From Colletes latitarsis (lineage: Eukaryota; Arthropoda; Insecta; Hymenoptera; Colletidae), in NCBI RefSeq assembly GCF_051014445.1, contig NC_135134.1:4865672-4929671 (forward strand): a stretch of DNA of 64,000 nt, read 5' to 3'. Below, piece after piece: positions 22,450 to 37,753 of the stretch; within the stretch, counting starts at the first letter, position 1, and each line of letters starts with the position of its first letter. A model generated the notes under the pieces. It was given only the letters and a program-made list of their open reading frames with translations. It was not told the DNA's origin and did no database searches. The translations under genes were made by a program, and so were the position numbers.

Positions 22450-23790
22450 TAGCCATCAAGTATGAGAAATATGCGACAGGATGAGCCTGCTGAGGGGAAA
22501 TCCTAGACCTAACCCAGACATAAGATGCGTTATCCTCTAAAATATTGATCGAAACCAGGTTTAATGGACTGTTTCAGTGTGGTACCACATTACTACGTGA
22601 TCTAAACCAGAAAAAACCCAGGATCCGTTCAGCAAGTATGTGGAGAATGCGAAATTATGTGTCTGATGAGAGAAAATCCCAGGCCTAACCTAGACCTAAC
22701 ATGCGTTACCCTCAAAAAGATTGATCGAAACCTGGTTTAATGGACTGTTTCCGTGTGGTACCACATTACTACGTGATCCAAACCAGAAAAACCAAGGATA
22801 TGTACAACTAGTACGTGAAGAATGCGAAAGTATGAGCCTGACGAGAGCAAATCCCAGACCTATCCCAGACATAACTTGCGTTATCATCTAAAATATTCAC
22901 AGAAACCTGTTTTAATCGACTGTTTCAGTGTGGTACCACATTACTACGTGATCCAATCCAGAAAAAGCCCAGGATCTAGCCATGAAATATGAGAAAAATG
23001 CGAAATTAGGAGCCTGATTAGGGCAAATCCTAGACCTAACCCAGACCTAACATGCGTTATTCTCTAAAATATTTATCAAGACCAGGTTTAATGGACTGTT
23101 TCAGTGTGATACCACATTACTACCGGATCCAATCCAGAAAAAGCCAGGGATCTGTTCAACAAGTATGTGAAAAACGCGAAACTATGAGCCTGAAGAGGGC
23201 AAATCCCAGACCTATCCCAGACATAACATGCGTTATCCTCTAAAATATTGATCAAAACCAGGTTTAATGGACTGTTTCAGTGTGGTACCACATTACTACG
23301 TGATCCAAACCAGAAACAACCCAGGATCTGTTCAACAAGTATGTGGAGAATGCGAAAGTATGTGTCTGATGATGGCAAATCCCAGGACTATCCCAGACAT
23401 AACATGCGTTGTCCTCTAAAATATTGACCGAAACCAGGTTTAATGGACTGTCTCAGTGTGGTACCACATTACTACGTCATCCAAACCAGAAAACGCCCAG
23501 AAACTGGCCATCAACTATGAGAAATATGCGAAAGACCGAGCCTTATCAGAGCAAAACCCAGAACTAACCAAGACCTAACATGCGTTATCTTCTAAAATAT
23601 TGATCGAAACCAGGTTTAATGGACTGTTTCAGTGTGGTACCACATTACTACGTGATCCAAACCAGAAAAACCCAGGATCTGTTCAACAAGTATGTGAAAA
23701 ACGCGAAACTATGAGCCTGATGAGGGCAAATCGCAGACCTATCCCAGACATAACATGCGTTATCCTCTAAAATATTGATCGAAACCAGGC

Positions 23791-24570
23791 TTAATTTACT
23801 GTTTCAGTGTGGTACCACATTACTACGTGATCCAATCCAGAAAAAGCCCAGGATCTAGCCATGAAGTATGAGAAATATGCGAAATTAGGAGCCTGATTAG
23901 GGCAAATCCTAGACCTAACCCAGACCTAACATGCGTAATCCTGTAAAATATTTATCAAGACCAGGTTTAATCGACTGTTTCAGTGTGGTACCACATTACT
24001 ACGTGATCCAAACCGGGAAAAAACCCAGGATCTGTACAACTAGTATGTGAAGGATGCGAAAGTATGAGCCTGACGAGGACAAATCCCAGACCTATCCCAG
24101 ACATAACTTGCGTTACCATCTAAAATATTGACAGAAACCTGTTTTAATCGACTGATTCAGTGTGGTACCACATTACTACGTGATCCAAACCAGAAAAAGC
24201 CCAGAATCTGGTCATGAACTATGAGAAATATGCTAAAGTACGAGCCTGATGAGAGCAAATCCCAGAACTAACCAAGACTTAACATGCGTTATCCCCTAAA
24301 ATATTGATCGAAACCAGGCTTAATGGACTGTTTCAGTGTGGTACCACATTACTACCTGATCCAATCCAGAAAAATACCCAGGATCTGATTAACAGGTATG
24401 TGTAGAACGCGAAAATATGTGTCTGAAGAGGGCAAATCCCCACCCTAAACTAGACATAAGATGCGTTATCCTCTAAAATATTGATCGAAACCAGGTTTAA
24501 TGGACTGTTTCAGTGTGGTACCACATTACTACGTGTTCCAAACCAGAAAAATCCCAGGATCTGATTAACA
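23791..24570 (+). repeat. 1760-bp-offset block, copy 1
   Basis: Matches 25551-26330 at an offset of exactly 1760, or ten monomers. It begins at TTAATTTACTG and ends where AACAGGTACGTG and AACAAGTATGTG diverge. Confidence 0.8.
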
Positions 24571-25550
24571 GGTACGTGTAGAACGCGAAAATATGTGTCT
24601 GATGAGGGCAAATCCCAGGCCTAACCTAGACCTAACATGCGTTACCCTCAAAAAGATTGATCGAAACCAGGTTTAATGGACTGTTTCCGTGTGGTACCAC
24701 ATTACTACGTGATCCAAACCAGAAAAACCAAGGATATGTACAACTAGTATGTGAAGAATGCGAAAGTATGAGCCTGACGAGAGCAAATCCCAGACCTATC
24801 CCAGACATAACATGCGTTGTCCTCTAAAATATTGACCGAAACCAGGTTTAATGGACTGTCTCAGTGTGGTACCACATTACTACGTCATCCAAACCAGAAA
24901 ACGCCCAGAAACTGGCCATCAACTATGAGAAATATGCGAAAGACCGAGCCTTATCAGAGCAAAACCCAGAACTAACCAAGACCTAACATGCGTTATCTTC
25001 TAAAATATTCATCGAAACCAGGTTTAATGGACTGTTTCAGTGTGGTACCACATTACTACGTGATCCAAACCAGAAAAACCCAGGATCTGTTCAACAAGTA
25101 TGTGAAAAACGCGAAACTATGAGCCTGATGAGGGCAAATCGCAGACCTATCCCAGACATAACATGCGTTATCCTCTAAAATATTGATCGAAACCAGGTTT
25201 AATGGACTGTTTCAGTGTGGTACCACATTACTACGTGATCCAATCCAGAAAAAGCCCAGGATCTAGCCATGAAGTATGAGACATATGCGAAATTAGGAGC
25301 CTGATTAGGGCAAATTCGAGACCTAACCCAGACCTAACATGCGTTATCCTCTGAAATATTTATCAAGACCAGGTTTAATTGAATGTTTCAGTGTGGTACC
25401 ACATTACTACATGATCCAAACCAGAAAAAACCCAGGATCTGTTCAACAAGTATGTGAAAAATGCGAAAGTATGACCTTGATGAGGGCAATTCCCAGACCT
25501 AACCAAGACCTAACATGCGTTATTCTCTAAAATATTGATCGAAACCAGGC

Positions 25551-26330
25551 TTAATTTACTGTTTCAGTGTGGTACCACATTACTACGTGATCCAATCCAG
25601 AAAAAGCCCAGGATCTAGCCATGAAGTATGAGAAATATGCGAAATTAGGAGCCTGATTAGGGCAAATCCTAGACCTAACCCAGACCTAACATGCGTAATC
25701 CTGTAAAATATTTATCAAGACCAGGTTTAATCGACTGTTTCAGTGTGGTACCACATTACTACGTGATCCAAACCGGGAAAAAACCCAGGATCTGTACAAC
25801 TAGTATGTGAAGGATGCGAAAGTATGAGCCTGACGAGGGCAAATCCCAGACCTATCCCAGACATAACTTGCGTTATCATCTAAAATATTGACAGAAACCT
25901 GTTTTAATCGACTGATTCAGTGTGGTACCACATTACTACGTGATCCAAACCAGAAAAAGCCCAGAATCTGGTCATGAACTATGAGAAATATGCTAAAGTA
26001 CGAGCCTGATGAGAGCAAATCCCAGAACTAACCAAGACTTAACATGCGTTATCCCCTAAAATATTGATCGAAACCAGGCTTAATGGACTGTTTCAGTGTG
26101 GTACCACATTACTACCTGATCCAATCCCGAAAAATACCCAGGATCTGATTAACAGGTATGTGTAGAACGCGAAAATATGTGTCTGATGAGGGCAAATCCC
26201 CACCCTAAACTAGACATAAGATGCGTTATCCTCTAAAATATTGATCGAAAACAGGTTTAATGGACTGTTTCAGTGTGGTACCACATTACTACGTGTTCCA
26301 AACCAGAAAAATCCCAGGATCTGATTAACA
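25551..26330 (+). repeat. 1760-bp-offset block, copy 2
   Basis: Second copy of 23791-24570. It shares rare markers such as CGTGTTCCAAACC at 24533 and 26293. Confidence 0.8.
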
Positions 26331-29300
26331 AGTATGTGGAGAATGCGTAAGTATGTGTCTGATGTGGGCAACTCCCAGGCCCAAACTAGACATAACATGC
26401 GTTATCCTCTAAAATATTGATCGAAACCAGGTTTAATGGACTGTTTCAGTGTGGTACCACATTACTACGTGATCCAAACCAGAATAAACCCAGGATCTGG
26501 TCAACAAGTATGTGGAGAATGCGAATGTATGAGCCTGACGTGGGCAAATCCCAGACCTATCCCAGACATAACATGCGTTATCCTCTAAAATATTGATCGA
26601 AACCAGGTTTAATGGACTGTTTCAGTGTGGTACCACATTACTACGTGATCCAAACCAGAAAAAACACAGGATCTGTTCAACAAGTATGTGGAGAATGCGA
26701 AAGTATGTGTCTGATGATGGCAAATCCCAGGCCTAACCTAACCATAACATGCGTTATCCTCTAAAATATTGATCGAAACCAGGTTTAATTGAATGTTTCA
26801 GTGTGATACCACATTACTACCTGATCCAATCCAGAAAAAGCCCAGGATCTAGCCATCAAGTATGAGAAATATGCGATAGTATGAGCCCGCTGAGGGGAAA
26901 TCCTAGACCTAACCCAGACACAACATGCGCTATCCTCTAATATATTTATCAAGACAAGATTTAATTGAATGTTTCAGTGTGGTACCACATTACTACGTGA
27001 TCCAAGCCAGAAAAAACCCAGAATCTGTTCAACAAGTATGTGGAGAATGCGAAAGTATGTGTCTGATGAGGGCAAATCCCAGGCCTAACCTAGACATAAC
27101 ATGCGTTATCCTCTAGAATATTGATCGAAACCAGGTTTAATTGAATGTTTCAGTGTGATACCACATTACTACCTGATTCAATCCAGAAAAAGCCCGGGAT
27201 CTAGCCATCAAGTATGAGAAATATGCGATAGTATGAGCCCGCTGAGGGCAAATCCTAGACCTAACCCAGACCTAATATGCGTTATCCTCTAAAATATTTA
27301 TCAAGACCTGATTTAATTGAATGTTTCAGTGTGGTACCACATTACTACCTGATCCAATCCAGAAAAAGCCAGGGATCTGTTCAACAAGTATGTGAAAAAC
27401 GCGAAACTATGAGCCTGACGAGGGCAAATCCCAGACCTATCCCAGACATAACTTGCGTTATCATCTAAAATATTGACAGAAACCTGTTTTAATCGACTGA
27501 TTCAGTGTGGTACCACATTAGTACGTGATCCAAACCAGAAAAAGCCCAGAATCTGGTCATGAACTATGAGAAATATGCGAAAGTACGAGCCTGATGAGAG
27601 CAAATCCCAGAACTAGCCAAGACTTAACATGCGTTATCCCCTAAAATATTGATCGAAAACAGGTTTAATGGACTGTTTCAGTGTGGTACCACATTACTGC
27701 GTGATCTAAACCAGAAAAAACCCAGGATCCGTTCAGCAAGTATGTGGAGAATGCGAAAGTATGTGTCTGATGAGGTAAAATCCCAGGCCTAACAAAGACC
27801 TAACATGCATTATCCTCAAAAATATTGATCGAACCCAGGTTTAATCGACTGTTTCAGTGTGGTACCACATTGCTTCCTGATCCAAACCAGAAAAATACCC
27901 AGGATCTGATTAACAGGTATGTGTAGAACGCGAAAATATGTGTCTGATGAGGGCAAATCCCAGGCCTAACCTAGACCTAACATGCGTTATCCTCTAAAAT
28001 ATTGATCAAAACCAGGTTTAATGGACTGTTTCAGTTTGGTACCACATTACTACGTGATCCAAACCAGAAAAACCCAGGATCTGTTCAACAAGTATGTGAA
28101 AAACGCGAAACTATGAGCCTGATGAGGGCAAATCGCAGACCTATCCCAGACATAACATGCGTTATCCTCTAAAATATTGATCAAAACCAGGTTTAATGGA
28201 CTGTTTCAGTGTGGTACCACATTACTACGTGATCCAAACCAGAAACAACCCAGGATCTGTTCAACAAGTATGTGGAGAATGCGAAAGTATGTGTCTGACG
28301 ATGGCAAATCCCAGGCCTATCCCAGACATAACATGCGTTGTCCTCTAAAATATTGACCGAAACCAGGTTTAATGGACTGTTTCAGTGTGGTACCACATTA
28401 CTACGTCATCCAAACCAGAAAACGCCCAGAAACTGGCCATCAACTATGAGAAATATGCGAAAGACCGAGCCTTATCAGAGCAAATCCCAGAACTAACCAA
28501 GACCTAACATGCGTTATCTTCTAAAATATTGATCGAAACCAGGTTTAATGGACTGTTTCAGTTTGGTACCACATTACTACGTGATCCAAACCAGAAAAAC
28601 CCAGGATCTGTTCAACAAGTATGTGAAAAACGCGAAACTATGAGCCTGATGAGGGCAAATCGCAGACCTATCCCAGACATAACATGCGTTATCCTCTAAA
28701 ATATTGATCGAAACCAGGTTTAATGGACTGTTTCAGTTTGGTACCACATTACTACGTGATCCAAACCAGGAAAACCCAGGATATGTACAACTAGTATGTG
28801 AAGAATGCGAAAGTATGAGCCTGACGAGAGCAAATCCCAGACCTATCCCAGACATAACTTGCGTTATCATCTGAAATATTCACAGAAACCTGTTTTAATC
28901 GACTGTTTCAGTGTGGTACCACATTACTACGTGATCCAATCCAGAAAAAGCCCAGGATCTAGCCATGAAGTATGAGACATATGCGAAATTAGAAGCCTGA
29001 TTAGGGCAAATCCTAGACCTAACCCAGACCTAACATGCGTTATCCTCTGAAATATTTATCAAGACCAGGTTTAATCGACTGTTTCAGTGTGGTACCACAT
29101 TACTACGTGATCCAAACCAGAAGAAAACCCAGGATCTGTACAACTAGTATGTGAAGAATGCGAAAGTATGAGCCTGACGAGAGCAAATCTGAGAACTAAC
29201 CAAGACTTAACATGCGTTATCCTCTAAAATATTGATCGAAACCAGGTTTAATGGACTGTTTCAGTGTGGTACGACATTACTACGTGATCCAAACCAGAAA

Positions 29301-30961
29301 AAACCCAGGATCTGTTCAACAAGTATGTGGAGAATGCGTAAGTATGTGTCTGATGAGGGAAAATCCCAGGCCTAACCTAGACATAACATGCGTTATCCTC
29401 TAGAATATTGATCGAAACCAGGTTTAATGGACTGTTTCAGTGTGGTACCACATTACTACGTGATCCAAACCAGAATAAACCCAGGATCTGGTCAACAAGT
29501 ATGTGGAGAATGCGAAAGTATGAGCCAGACGAGGGCAAATCCCAGGCACCTATCCCAGACATAACTAGCGCTATCCTCTAAAATATTGATCGAAACCAGG
29601 TTTAATGGACTGTTTCAGTTTGGTACCACATTACTACGTGATCCAAACCAGGAAAACCCAGGATATGTACAACTAGTATGTGAAGAATGCGAAAGTATGA
29701 GCCTGACGAGAGCAAATCCCAGACCTATCCCAGACATAACTTGCGTTATCATCTGAAATATTCACAGAAACCTGTTTTAATCGACTGTTTCAGTGTGGTA
29801 CCACATTACTACGTGATCCAATCCAGAAAAAGCCCAGGATCTAGCCATGAAGTATGAGAAAAATGCGAATTTAGGAGCCTGATTAGGGCAAATCCTAGAC
29901 CTAACCCAGACCTAACATGCGTTATTCTCTAAAATATTTATCAAGACCAGGTTTAATGGACTGTTTCAGTGTGATACCACATTACTACCTGATCCAATCC
30001 AGAAAAAGCCAGGGATCTGTTCAACAAGTATGTGAAAAATGCGGAAGTATGACCTTGATGAGGGCAATTCCCAGGCCTAACCCAACCATAACATGCGTTA
30101 TCCTCTAAAATATTGATCGAAACCAGGTTTAATTGAATGTTTCAGTGTGATACCACATTACTACCTGATCCAATCCAGAAAAAGCCCAGGATCTAGCCAT
30201 CAAGTATGAGAAATATGCGATAGTATGAGCCCGCTGAGGGCAAATCCTAGACCTAACCCAGACCTAACATGCGCTATCCTCTAAAATATTTATCAAGACC
30301 AGGTTTAATCGACTGTTTCAGTGTGGTACCACATTACTACGTGATCCAAACCACAAGTAAACCCAGGATCTGTACAACTAGTATGTGAAGAATGCGAAAG
30401 TATGAGCCTGACGAGGGCAATTCCCAGACCTAACCCAGACCTAACATGCGTTATTCTCTAAAATATTTATCAAGACCAGGTTTAATGGACTGTTTCAGTG
30501 TGATACCACATTACTACCTGATCCAATCCAGAAAAAGCCAGGGATCTGTTCAACAAGTATGTGAAAAACGCGAAACTATGAGCCTGAAGAGGGCAAATCC
30601 CAGACCTATCCCAGACATAACATGCGTTATCCTCTAAAATATTGATCAAAACCAGGTTTAATGGACTGTTTCAGTGTGGTACCACATTACTACGTGATCC
30701 AAACCAGAAAAAACCCAGGATCTGTTCAACAAGTATGTGGAGAATGCGAAAGTATGTGTCTGATGATGGCAAATCCCAGGCCTATCCCAGACATACTATG
30801 CGTTGTCCTCTAAAATATTGACCGAAACCAGGTTTAATGGACTGTTTCAGTGTGGTACCACATTACTACATGATCCAAACCAGAATAAACCCAGGATCTG
30901 GTCAACAAGTATGTGGAGAATGCGAAAGTATGTGTCTGATGATGGCAAATCCCAGGCCTAA

Positions 30962-31943
30962 CCCAACCATAACATGCGTTATCCTCTAAAATATTGATCG
31001 AAACCAGGTTTAATTGAATGTTTCAGTGTGATACCACATTACTTCCTGATCCAATCCAGAAAAAACCCAGGATCTGTTCAACAAGTATGTGGAGAATGCG
31101 AAAGTATGTGTCTGATGAGGGCAAATCCCAGGCCTAACCTACACATAACATGCGTTATCCTCTAGAATATTGATCGAAACCAGGTTTAATTGAATGTTTC
31201 AGTGTGATACCACATTACTACCTGATCCAATCCAGAAAAAGCCCAGAATCTGGCCATCAAGTATGAGAAATATGCGATAGTATGAGCCCGCTGAGGGCAA
31301 ATCCTAGACCTAACCCAGACCTAATATGCGTTATCCTCTAAAATATTTATCAAGACCAGATTTAATTGAATGTTTCAGTGTGGTACCACATTACTACGTG
31401 ATCCAAACCAGAAAAAACCCAGGATATGTTCAACAAGTATGTGAAAAATGCGAAGGTATGACCTTGATGAGGGCAATTCCCAGACCTAACCCAGACCTAA
31501 CATGCGTTATTCTCTAAAATATTTATCAAGACCAGGTTTAATGGACTGTTTCAGTGTGATACCACATTACTACCTGATCCAATCCAGAAAAAGCCAGGGA
31601 TCTGTTCAACAAGTATGTGAAAAACGCGAAAATATGAGCCTGAAGAGGGCAAATCCCAGACCTATCCCAGACATAACATGCGTTATCCTCTAAAATATTG
31701 ATCAAAACCAGGTTTAATGAACTGTTTCCGTGTGGTACCACATTACTACGTGATCCAAACCAGAAAAAACGCAGGATCTGTTCAACAAGTATGTGGAGAA
31801 TGCGAAAGTATGTGTCTGATGATGGCAAATCCCAGGCCTATCCCAGACATACCATGCGTTGTCCTCTAAAATATTGACCGAAACCAGGTTTAATGGACTG
31901 TTTCAGTGTGGTACCACATTACTACGTCATCCAAACCAGAATA
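30962..31943 (+). repeat. 0.98-kb block, copy 1 of a 3+ copy family
   Basis: Matches 33604-34585 (offset 2642) and 36772-37753 (a further 3168). The shared monomer variants are ACTTCCTGATCC, GGATATGTTCAAC and GCGAAGGTATGACC. Copy 1 ends where CGTCATCCAAACCAGAATAAAC replaces the ...AAAACGCCC form. Confidence 0.8.
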
Positions 31944-33603
31944 AACCCAGGATCTGGTCAACAAGTATGTGGAGAATGCGAAAGTATGAGCCTGACGAGG
32001 GCAAATCCCAGACCTATCCCAGACATAACATGCGTTATCCTCTAAAATATTGATCGAAACCAGGTTTAATGGACTGTTTCAGTGTGGTACCACATTACTA
32101 CGTGATCCAAACCAGAAAAAACGCAGGATCTGTTCAACAAGTATGTGGAGAATGCGAAAGTATGTGTCTGATGATGGCAAATCCCAGGCCTATCCCAGAC
32201 ATAACGTGCGTTATCCTCTAAAATATTGATCGAAACCAGGTTTAATTGAATGTTTCAGTGTGATACCACATTACTACCTGATCCAATCCAGAAAAAGCCC
32301 AGGATCTAGCCATCAAAGTATGAGAAATATGCGATAGTATGAGCCCGCTGTGGGCAAATCCTAGACCTAACCCAGACCTAACATGCGCTATCCTCTAAAA
32401 TATTTATCAAGACCAGGTTTAATCGACTGTTTCAGTGTGGTACCACATTACTACGTGATCCAAACCAGAAGAAAACCCAGGATCTGTACAACTAGTATGT
32501 GAAGAATGCGAAAGTATGAGCCTGACGAGGGCAATTCCCAGACCTAACCCAAACCTAACATGCGTTATTCTCTAAAATATTTATCAAGACCAGGTTTAAT
32601 GGACTGTTTCAGTGTGATACCACATTACTACCTGATCCAATCCAGAAAAAGCCAGGGATCTGTTCAACAAGTATGTGAAAAACGCGAAACTATGAGCCTG
32701 AAGAGGGCAAATCCCAGACCTATCCCAGACATAACGTGCGTTATCCTCTAAAATATTGATCAAAACCAGGTTTAATGGACTGTTTCAGTGTGGTACCACA
32801 TTACTACGTGATCCAAACCAGAAAAAACGCAGGATCTGTTCAACAAGTATGTGGAGAATGCGAAAGTATGTGTCTGATGATGGCAAATCCCAGGCCTATC
32901 CCAGACATAACGTGCGTTATCCTCTAAAATATTGATCAAAACCAGGTTTAATGGACTGTTTCAGTGTGGTACCACATTACTACGTCATCCAAACCAGAAA
33001 ACGCCCAGAAACTGGCCATCAACTATGAGAAATATGCGACAGACCGAGCCTTATCAGAGCAAATCCCAGAACTAACCAAGACCGAACATGCGTTATCTTC
33101 TAAAATATTGATCGAAACCAGGTTTAATGGACTGTTTCAGTTTGGTACCACATTACTACGTGATCCAAACCAGAAAAACCCAGGATCTGTTCAACAAGTA
33201 TGTGAAAAACGCGAAACTATGAGCCTGATGAGGGCAAATCGCAGACCTATCCCAGACATAACATGCGTTATCCTCTAAAATATTGATCGAAACCAGGTTT
33301 AATGGACTGTTTCAGTGTGGTACCACATTACTACGTGATCCAATCCAGAAAAAGCCCAGGATCTAGCCATGAAGTATGAGACATATGCGAAATTAGAAGC
33401 CTGATTAGGGCAAATCCTAGACCTAACCCAGACCTAACATGCGTTATCCTCTGAAATATTTATCAAGGCCAGGTTTAATCGACTGTTTCAGTGTGGTACC
33501 ACATTACTACGTGATCCAAACCAGAAGAAAACCCAGGATCTGTACAACTAGTATGTGAAGAATGCGAAAGTATGAGCCTGACGAGAGCAAATCCCAGAAC
33601 TAA

Positions 33604-34585
33604 CCCAACCATAACATGCGTTATCCTCTAAAATATTGATCGAAACCAGGTTTAATTGAATGTTTCAGTGTGATACCACATTACTTCCTGATCCAATCCA
33701 GAAAAAACCCAGGATCTGTTCAACAAGTATGTGGAGAATGCGAAAGTATGTGTCTGATGAGGGCAAATCCCAGGCCTAACCTAGACATAACATGCGTTAT
33801 CCTCTAGAATATTGATCGAAACCAGGTTTAATTGAATGTTTCAGTGTGATACCACATTACTACCTGATCCAATCCAGAAAAAGCCCAGGATCTAGCCATC
33901 AAGTATGAGAAATATGCGATAGTATGAGCCCGCTGAGGGCAAATCCTAGACCTAACCCAGACCTAATATGCGTTATCCTCTAAAATATTTATCAAGACCA
34001 GATTTAATTGAATGTTTCAGTGTGGTACCACATTACTACGTGATCCAAACCAGAAAAAACCCAGGATATGTTCAACAAGTATGTGAAAAATGCGAAGGTA
34101 TGACCTTGATGAGGGCAATTCCCAGACCTAACCCAGACCTAACATGCGTTATTCTCTAAAATATTTATCAAGACCAGGTTTAATGGACTGTTTCAGTGTG
34201 ATACCACATTACTACCTGATCCAATCCAGAAAAAGCCAGGGATCTGTTCAACAAGTATGTGAAAAACGCGAAAATATGAGCCTGAAGAGGGCAAATCCCA
34301 GACCTATCCCAGACATAACATGCGTTATCCTCTAAAATATTGATCAAAACCAGGTTTAATGAACTGTTTCAGTGTGGTACCACATTACTACGTGATCCAA
34401 ACCAGAAAAAACGCAGGATCTGTTCTACAAGTATGTGGAGAATGCGAAAGTATGTGTCTGATGATGGCAAATCCCAGGCCTAACCCAGACATACCATGCG
34501 TTGTCCTCTAAAATATTGACCGAAACCAGGTTTAATGGACTGTTTCATTGTGGTACCACATTACTACGTCATCCAAACCAGAAAA
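33604..34585 (+). repeat. 0.98-kb block, copy 2
   Basis: Copy of 30962-31943 at offset 2642. The next copy starts 3168 bp later, exactly 18 monomers. Confidence 0.8.
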
Positions 34586-36771
34586 CGCCCAGAAACTGGC
34601 CATCAACTATGAGAAATATGCGAAAGACCGAGCCTGATCAGAGCAAATCCCAGAACTAACCAAGACCTAACATGCGTTATCTTCTAAAATATTGATCGAA
34701 ACCAGGTTTAATGGACTGTTTCAGTGTGGTACCACATTACTACGTGATTCAAACCAGAAAAACCCAGGATCTGTTCAACAAGTATGTGAAAAACGCGAAA
34801 CTATGAGCCTGATGAGGGCAAATCCCAGACCTATCCCAGACATAACATGCGTTATCCTCTAAAATATTGATCGAAACCAGGTTTAATGGACTGCTTCAGT
34901 GTGGTACCACATTACTACGTGATCCAAACCAGAATAAACCCAGGATCTGGTCAACAAGTATGTGAAGAATGCGAAAGTATGAGCCTGACGAGAGCAAATC
35001 CCAGACCTATCCCAGACATAACTTGCGTTATCATCTGAAATATTCACAGAAACCTGTTTTAATCGACTGTTTCAGTGTGGTACCACATTACTACGTGATC
35101 CAATCCAGAAAAAGCCCAGGATCTAGCCATGAAGTATGCGAAAAATGCGAATTTAGGAGCCTGATTAGGGCAAATCCTAGACCTAACCCAGACCTAACAT
35201 GCGTTATTCTCTAAAATATTTATCAAGACCAGGTTTAATGGACTGTTTCAGTGTGATACCACATTACTACCTGATCCAATCCAGAAAAAGCCAGGGATCT
35301 GTTCAACAAGTATGTGGAAAATGCGGAAGTATGACCTTGATGAGGGCAATTCCCAGGCCTAACCCAACCATAACATGCGTTATCCTCTAAAATATTGATC
35401 GAAACAAGGTTTAATTGAATGTTTCAGTGTGATACCACATTACTACCTGATCCAATCCAGAAAAAGCCCAGGATCTAGCCATCAAGTATGAGAAATATGC
35501 GATAGTATGAGCCCGCTGAGGGCAAATCCTAGACCTAACCCAGACCTAACATGCGCTATCCTCTAAAATATTTATCAAGACCAGGTTTAATGGACTGTTT
35601 CAGTGTGGTACCACATTACTACGTGATCCAATCCAGAAAAAGCCCAGGATCTAGCCATGAAGTATGAGAAAAATGCGAATTTAGGAGCCTGATTAGGGCA
35701 AATCCTAGACCTAACCCAGACCTAACATGCGTTATCCTCTAAAATATAGATCGATACCAGGTTTAATGGACTGTTTCAGTGTGGTACCACATTACTACGT
35801 GATCCAAACCAGAAAAAACCCAGGATCTGTTCAACAAGTATGTGGAGAATGTGAAAGTATGTGTCTGATGATGGCAAATCCCAGGCCTAACCCAACCATA
35901 ACATGCGTTATCCTCGAAAATATTGATCGAAACCAGGTTTAATTGAATGTTTCAGTGTGATACCACATTACTACCTGATCCAATCCAGAAAAAGCCCAGG
36001 ATCTAGCCATCAAGTATGAGAAATATGCGATAGTATGAGCCCGCTGAGGGCAAATCCTAGACCTAACCCAGACCTAACATGCGCTATCCTCTAAAATATT
36101 TATCAAGACCAGGTTTAATCGACTGTTTCAGTGTGGTACCACATTACTACGTGATCCAAACCAGAAGAAAACCCGGGATCTGTACAACTAGTATGTGAAG
36201 AATGCGAAAGTATGAGCCTGACGAGGGCAATTCCCAGACCTAACCCAGACCTAACATGCGTTATTCTCTAAAATATTTATCAAGACCAGGTTTAATGGAC
36301 TGTTTCAGTGTGATACCACATTACTACCTGATCCAATCCAGAAAAAGCCAGGGATCTGTTCAACAAGTATGTGAAAAACGCGAAACTATGAGCCTGAAGA
36401 GGGCAAATCCCAGACCTATCCCAGACATAACATGCGTTATCCTCTAAAATATTGATCAAAACCAGGTTTAGTGGACTGTTTCAGTGTGGTACCACATTAC
36501 TACGTGATCCAAACCAGAAAAAACCCAGGATCTGTTCAACAAGTATGAGGAGAATGCGAAAGTATGTGTCTGATGATGGCAAATCCCAGGCCTATCCCAG
36601 ACATACTATGCGTTGTCCTCTAAAATATTGACCGAAACCAGGTTTAATGGACTGTTTCAGTGTGGTACCACATTACTACGTGATCCAAACCAGAAAAAAC
36701 CCAGGATCTGTTCAACAAGTATGTGGAGAATGCGAAAGTATGTGTCTGATGATGGCAAATCCCAGGCCTAA

Positions 36772-37753
36772 CCCAACCATAACATGCGTTATCCTCTAAA
36801 ATATTGATCGAAACCAGGTTTAATTGAATGTTTCAGTGTGATACCACATTACTTCCTGATCCAATCCAGAAAAAACCCAGGATCTGTTCAACAAGTATGT
36901 GGAGAATGCGAAAGTATGTGTCTGATGAGGGCAAATCCCAGGCCTAACCTAGACATAACATGCGTTATCCTCTAGAATATTGATCGAAACCAGGTTTAAT
37001 TGAATGTTTCAGTGTGATACCACATTACTACCTGATCCAATCCAGAAAAAGCCCAGGATCTAGCCATCAAGTATGAGAAATATGCGATAGTATGAGCCCG
37101 CTGAGGGCAAATCCTAGACCTAACCCAGACCTAATATGCGTTATCCTCTAAAATATTTATCAAGACCAGATTTAATTGAATGGTTCAGTGTGGTACCACA
37201 TTACTACGTGATCCAAACCAGAAAAAACCCAGGATATGTTCAACAAGTATGTGAAAAATGCGAAGGTATGACCTTGATGAGGGCAATTCCCAGACCTAAC
37301 CCAGACCTAACATGCGTTATTCTCTAAAATATTTATCAAGACCAGGTTTAATGGACTATTCAGTGTGATACCACATTACTACCTGATCCAATCCAGAAAA
37401 AGCCAGGGATCTGTTCAACAAGTATGTGAAAAACGCGAAAATATGAGCCTGAAGAGGGCAAATCCCAGACCTATCCCAGACATAACATGCGTTATCCTCT
37501 AAAATATTGATCAAAACCAGGTTTAATGAACTTTTTCAGTGTGGTACCACATTACTACGTGATCCAAACCAGAAAAAACGCAGGATCTGTTCAACAAGTA
37601 TGTGGAGAATGCGAAAGTATGTGTCTGATGATGGCAAATCCCAGGCCTATCCCAGACATACCATGCGTTGTCCTCTAAAATATTGACCGAAACCAGGTTT
37701 AATGGACTGTTTCAGTGTGGTACCACATTACTACGTCATCCAAACCAGAAAAC
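36772..37753 (+). repeat. 0.98-kb block, copy 3
   Basis: Copy of 33604-34585. Private changes include GAATGGTTCAG (37177), shared with the partial fourth copy at about 39190-40070. This suggests that the fourth was derived from this one. Confidence 0.8.
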
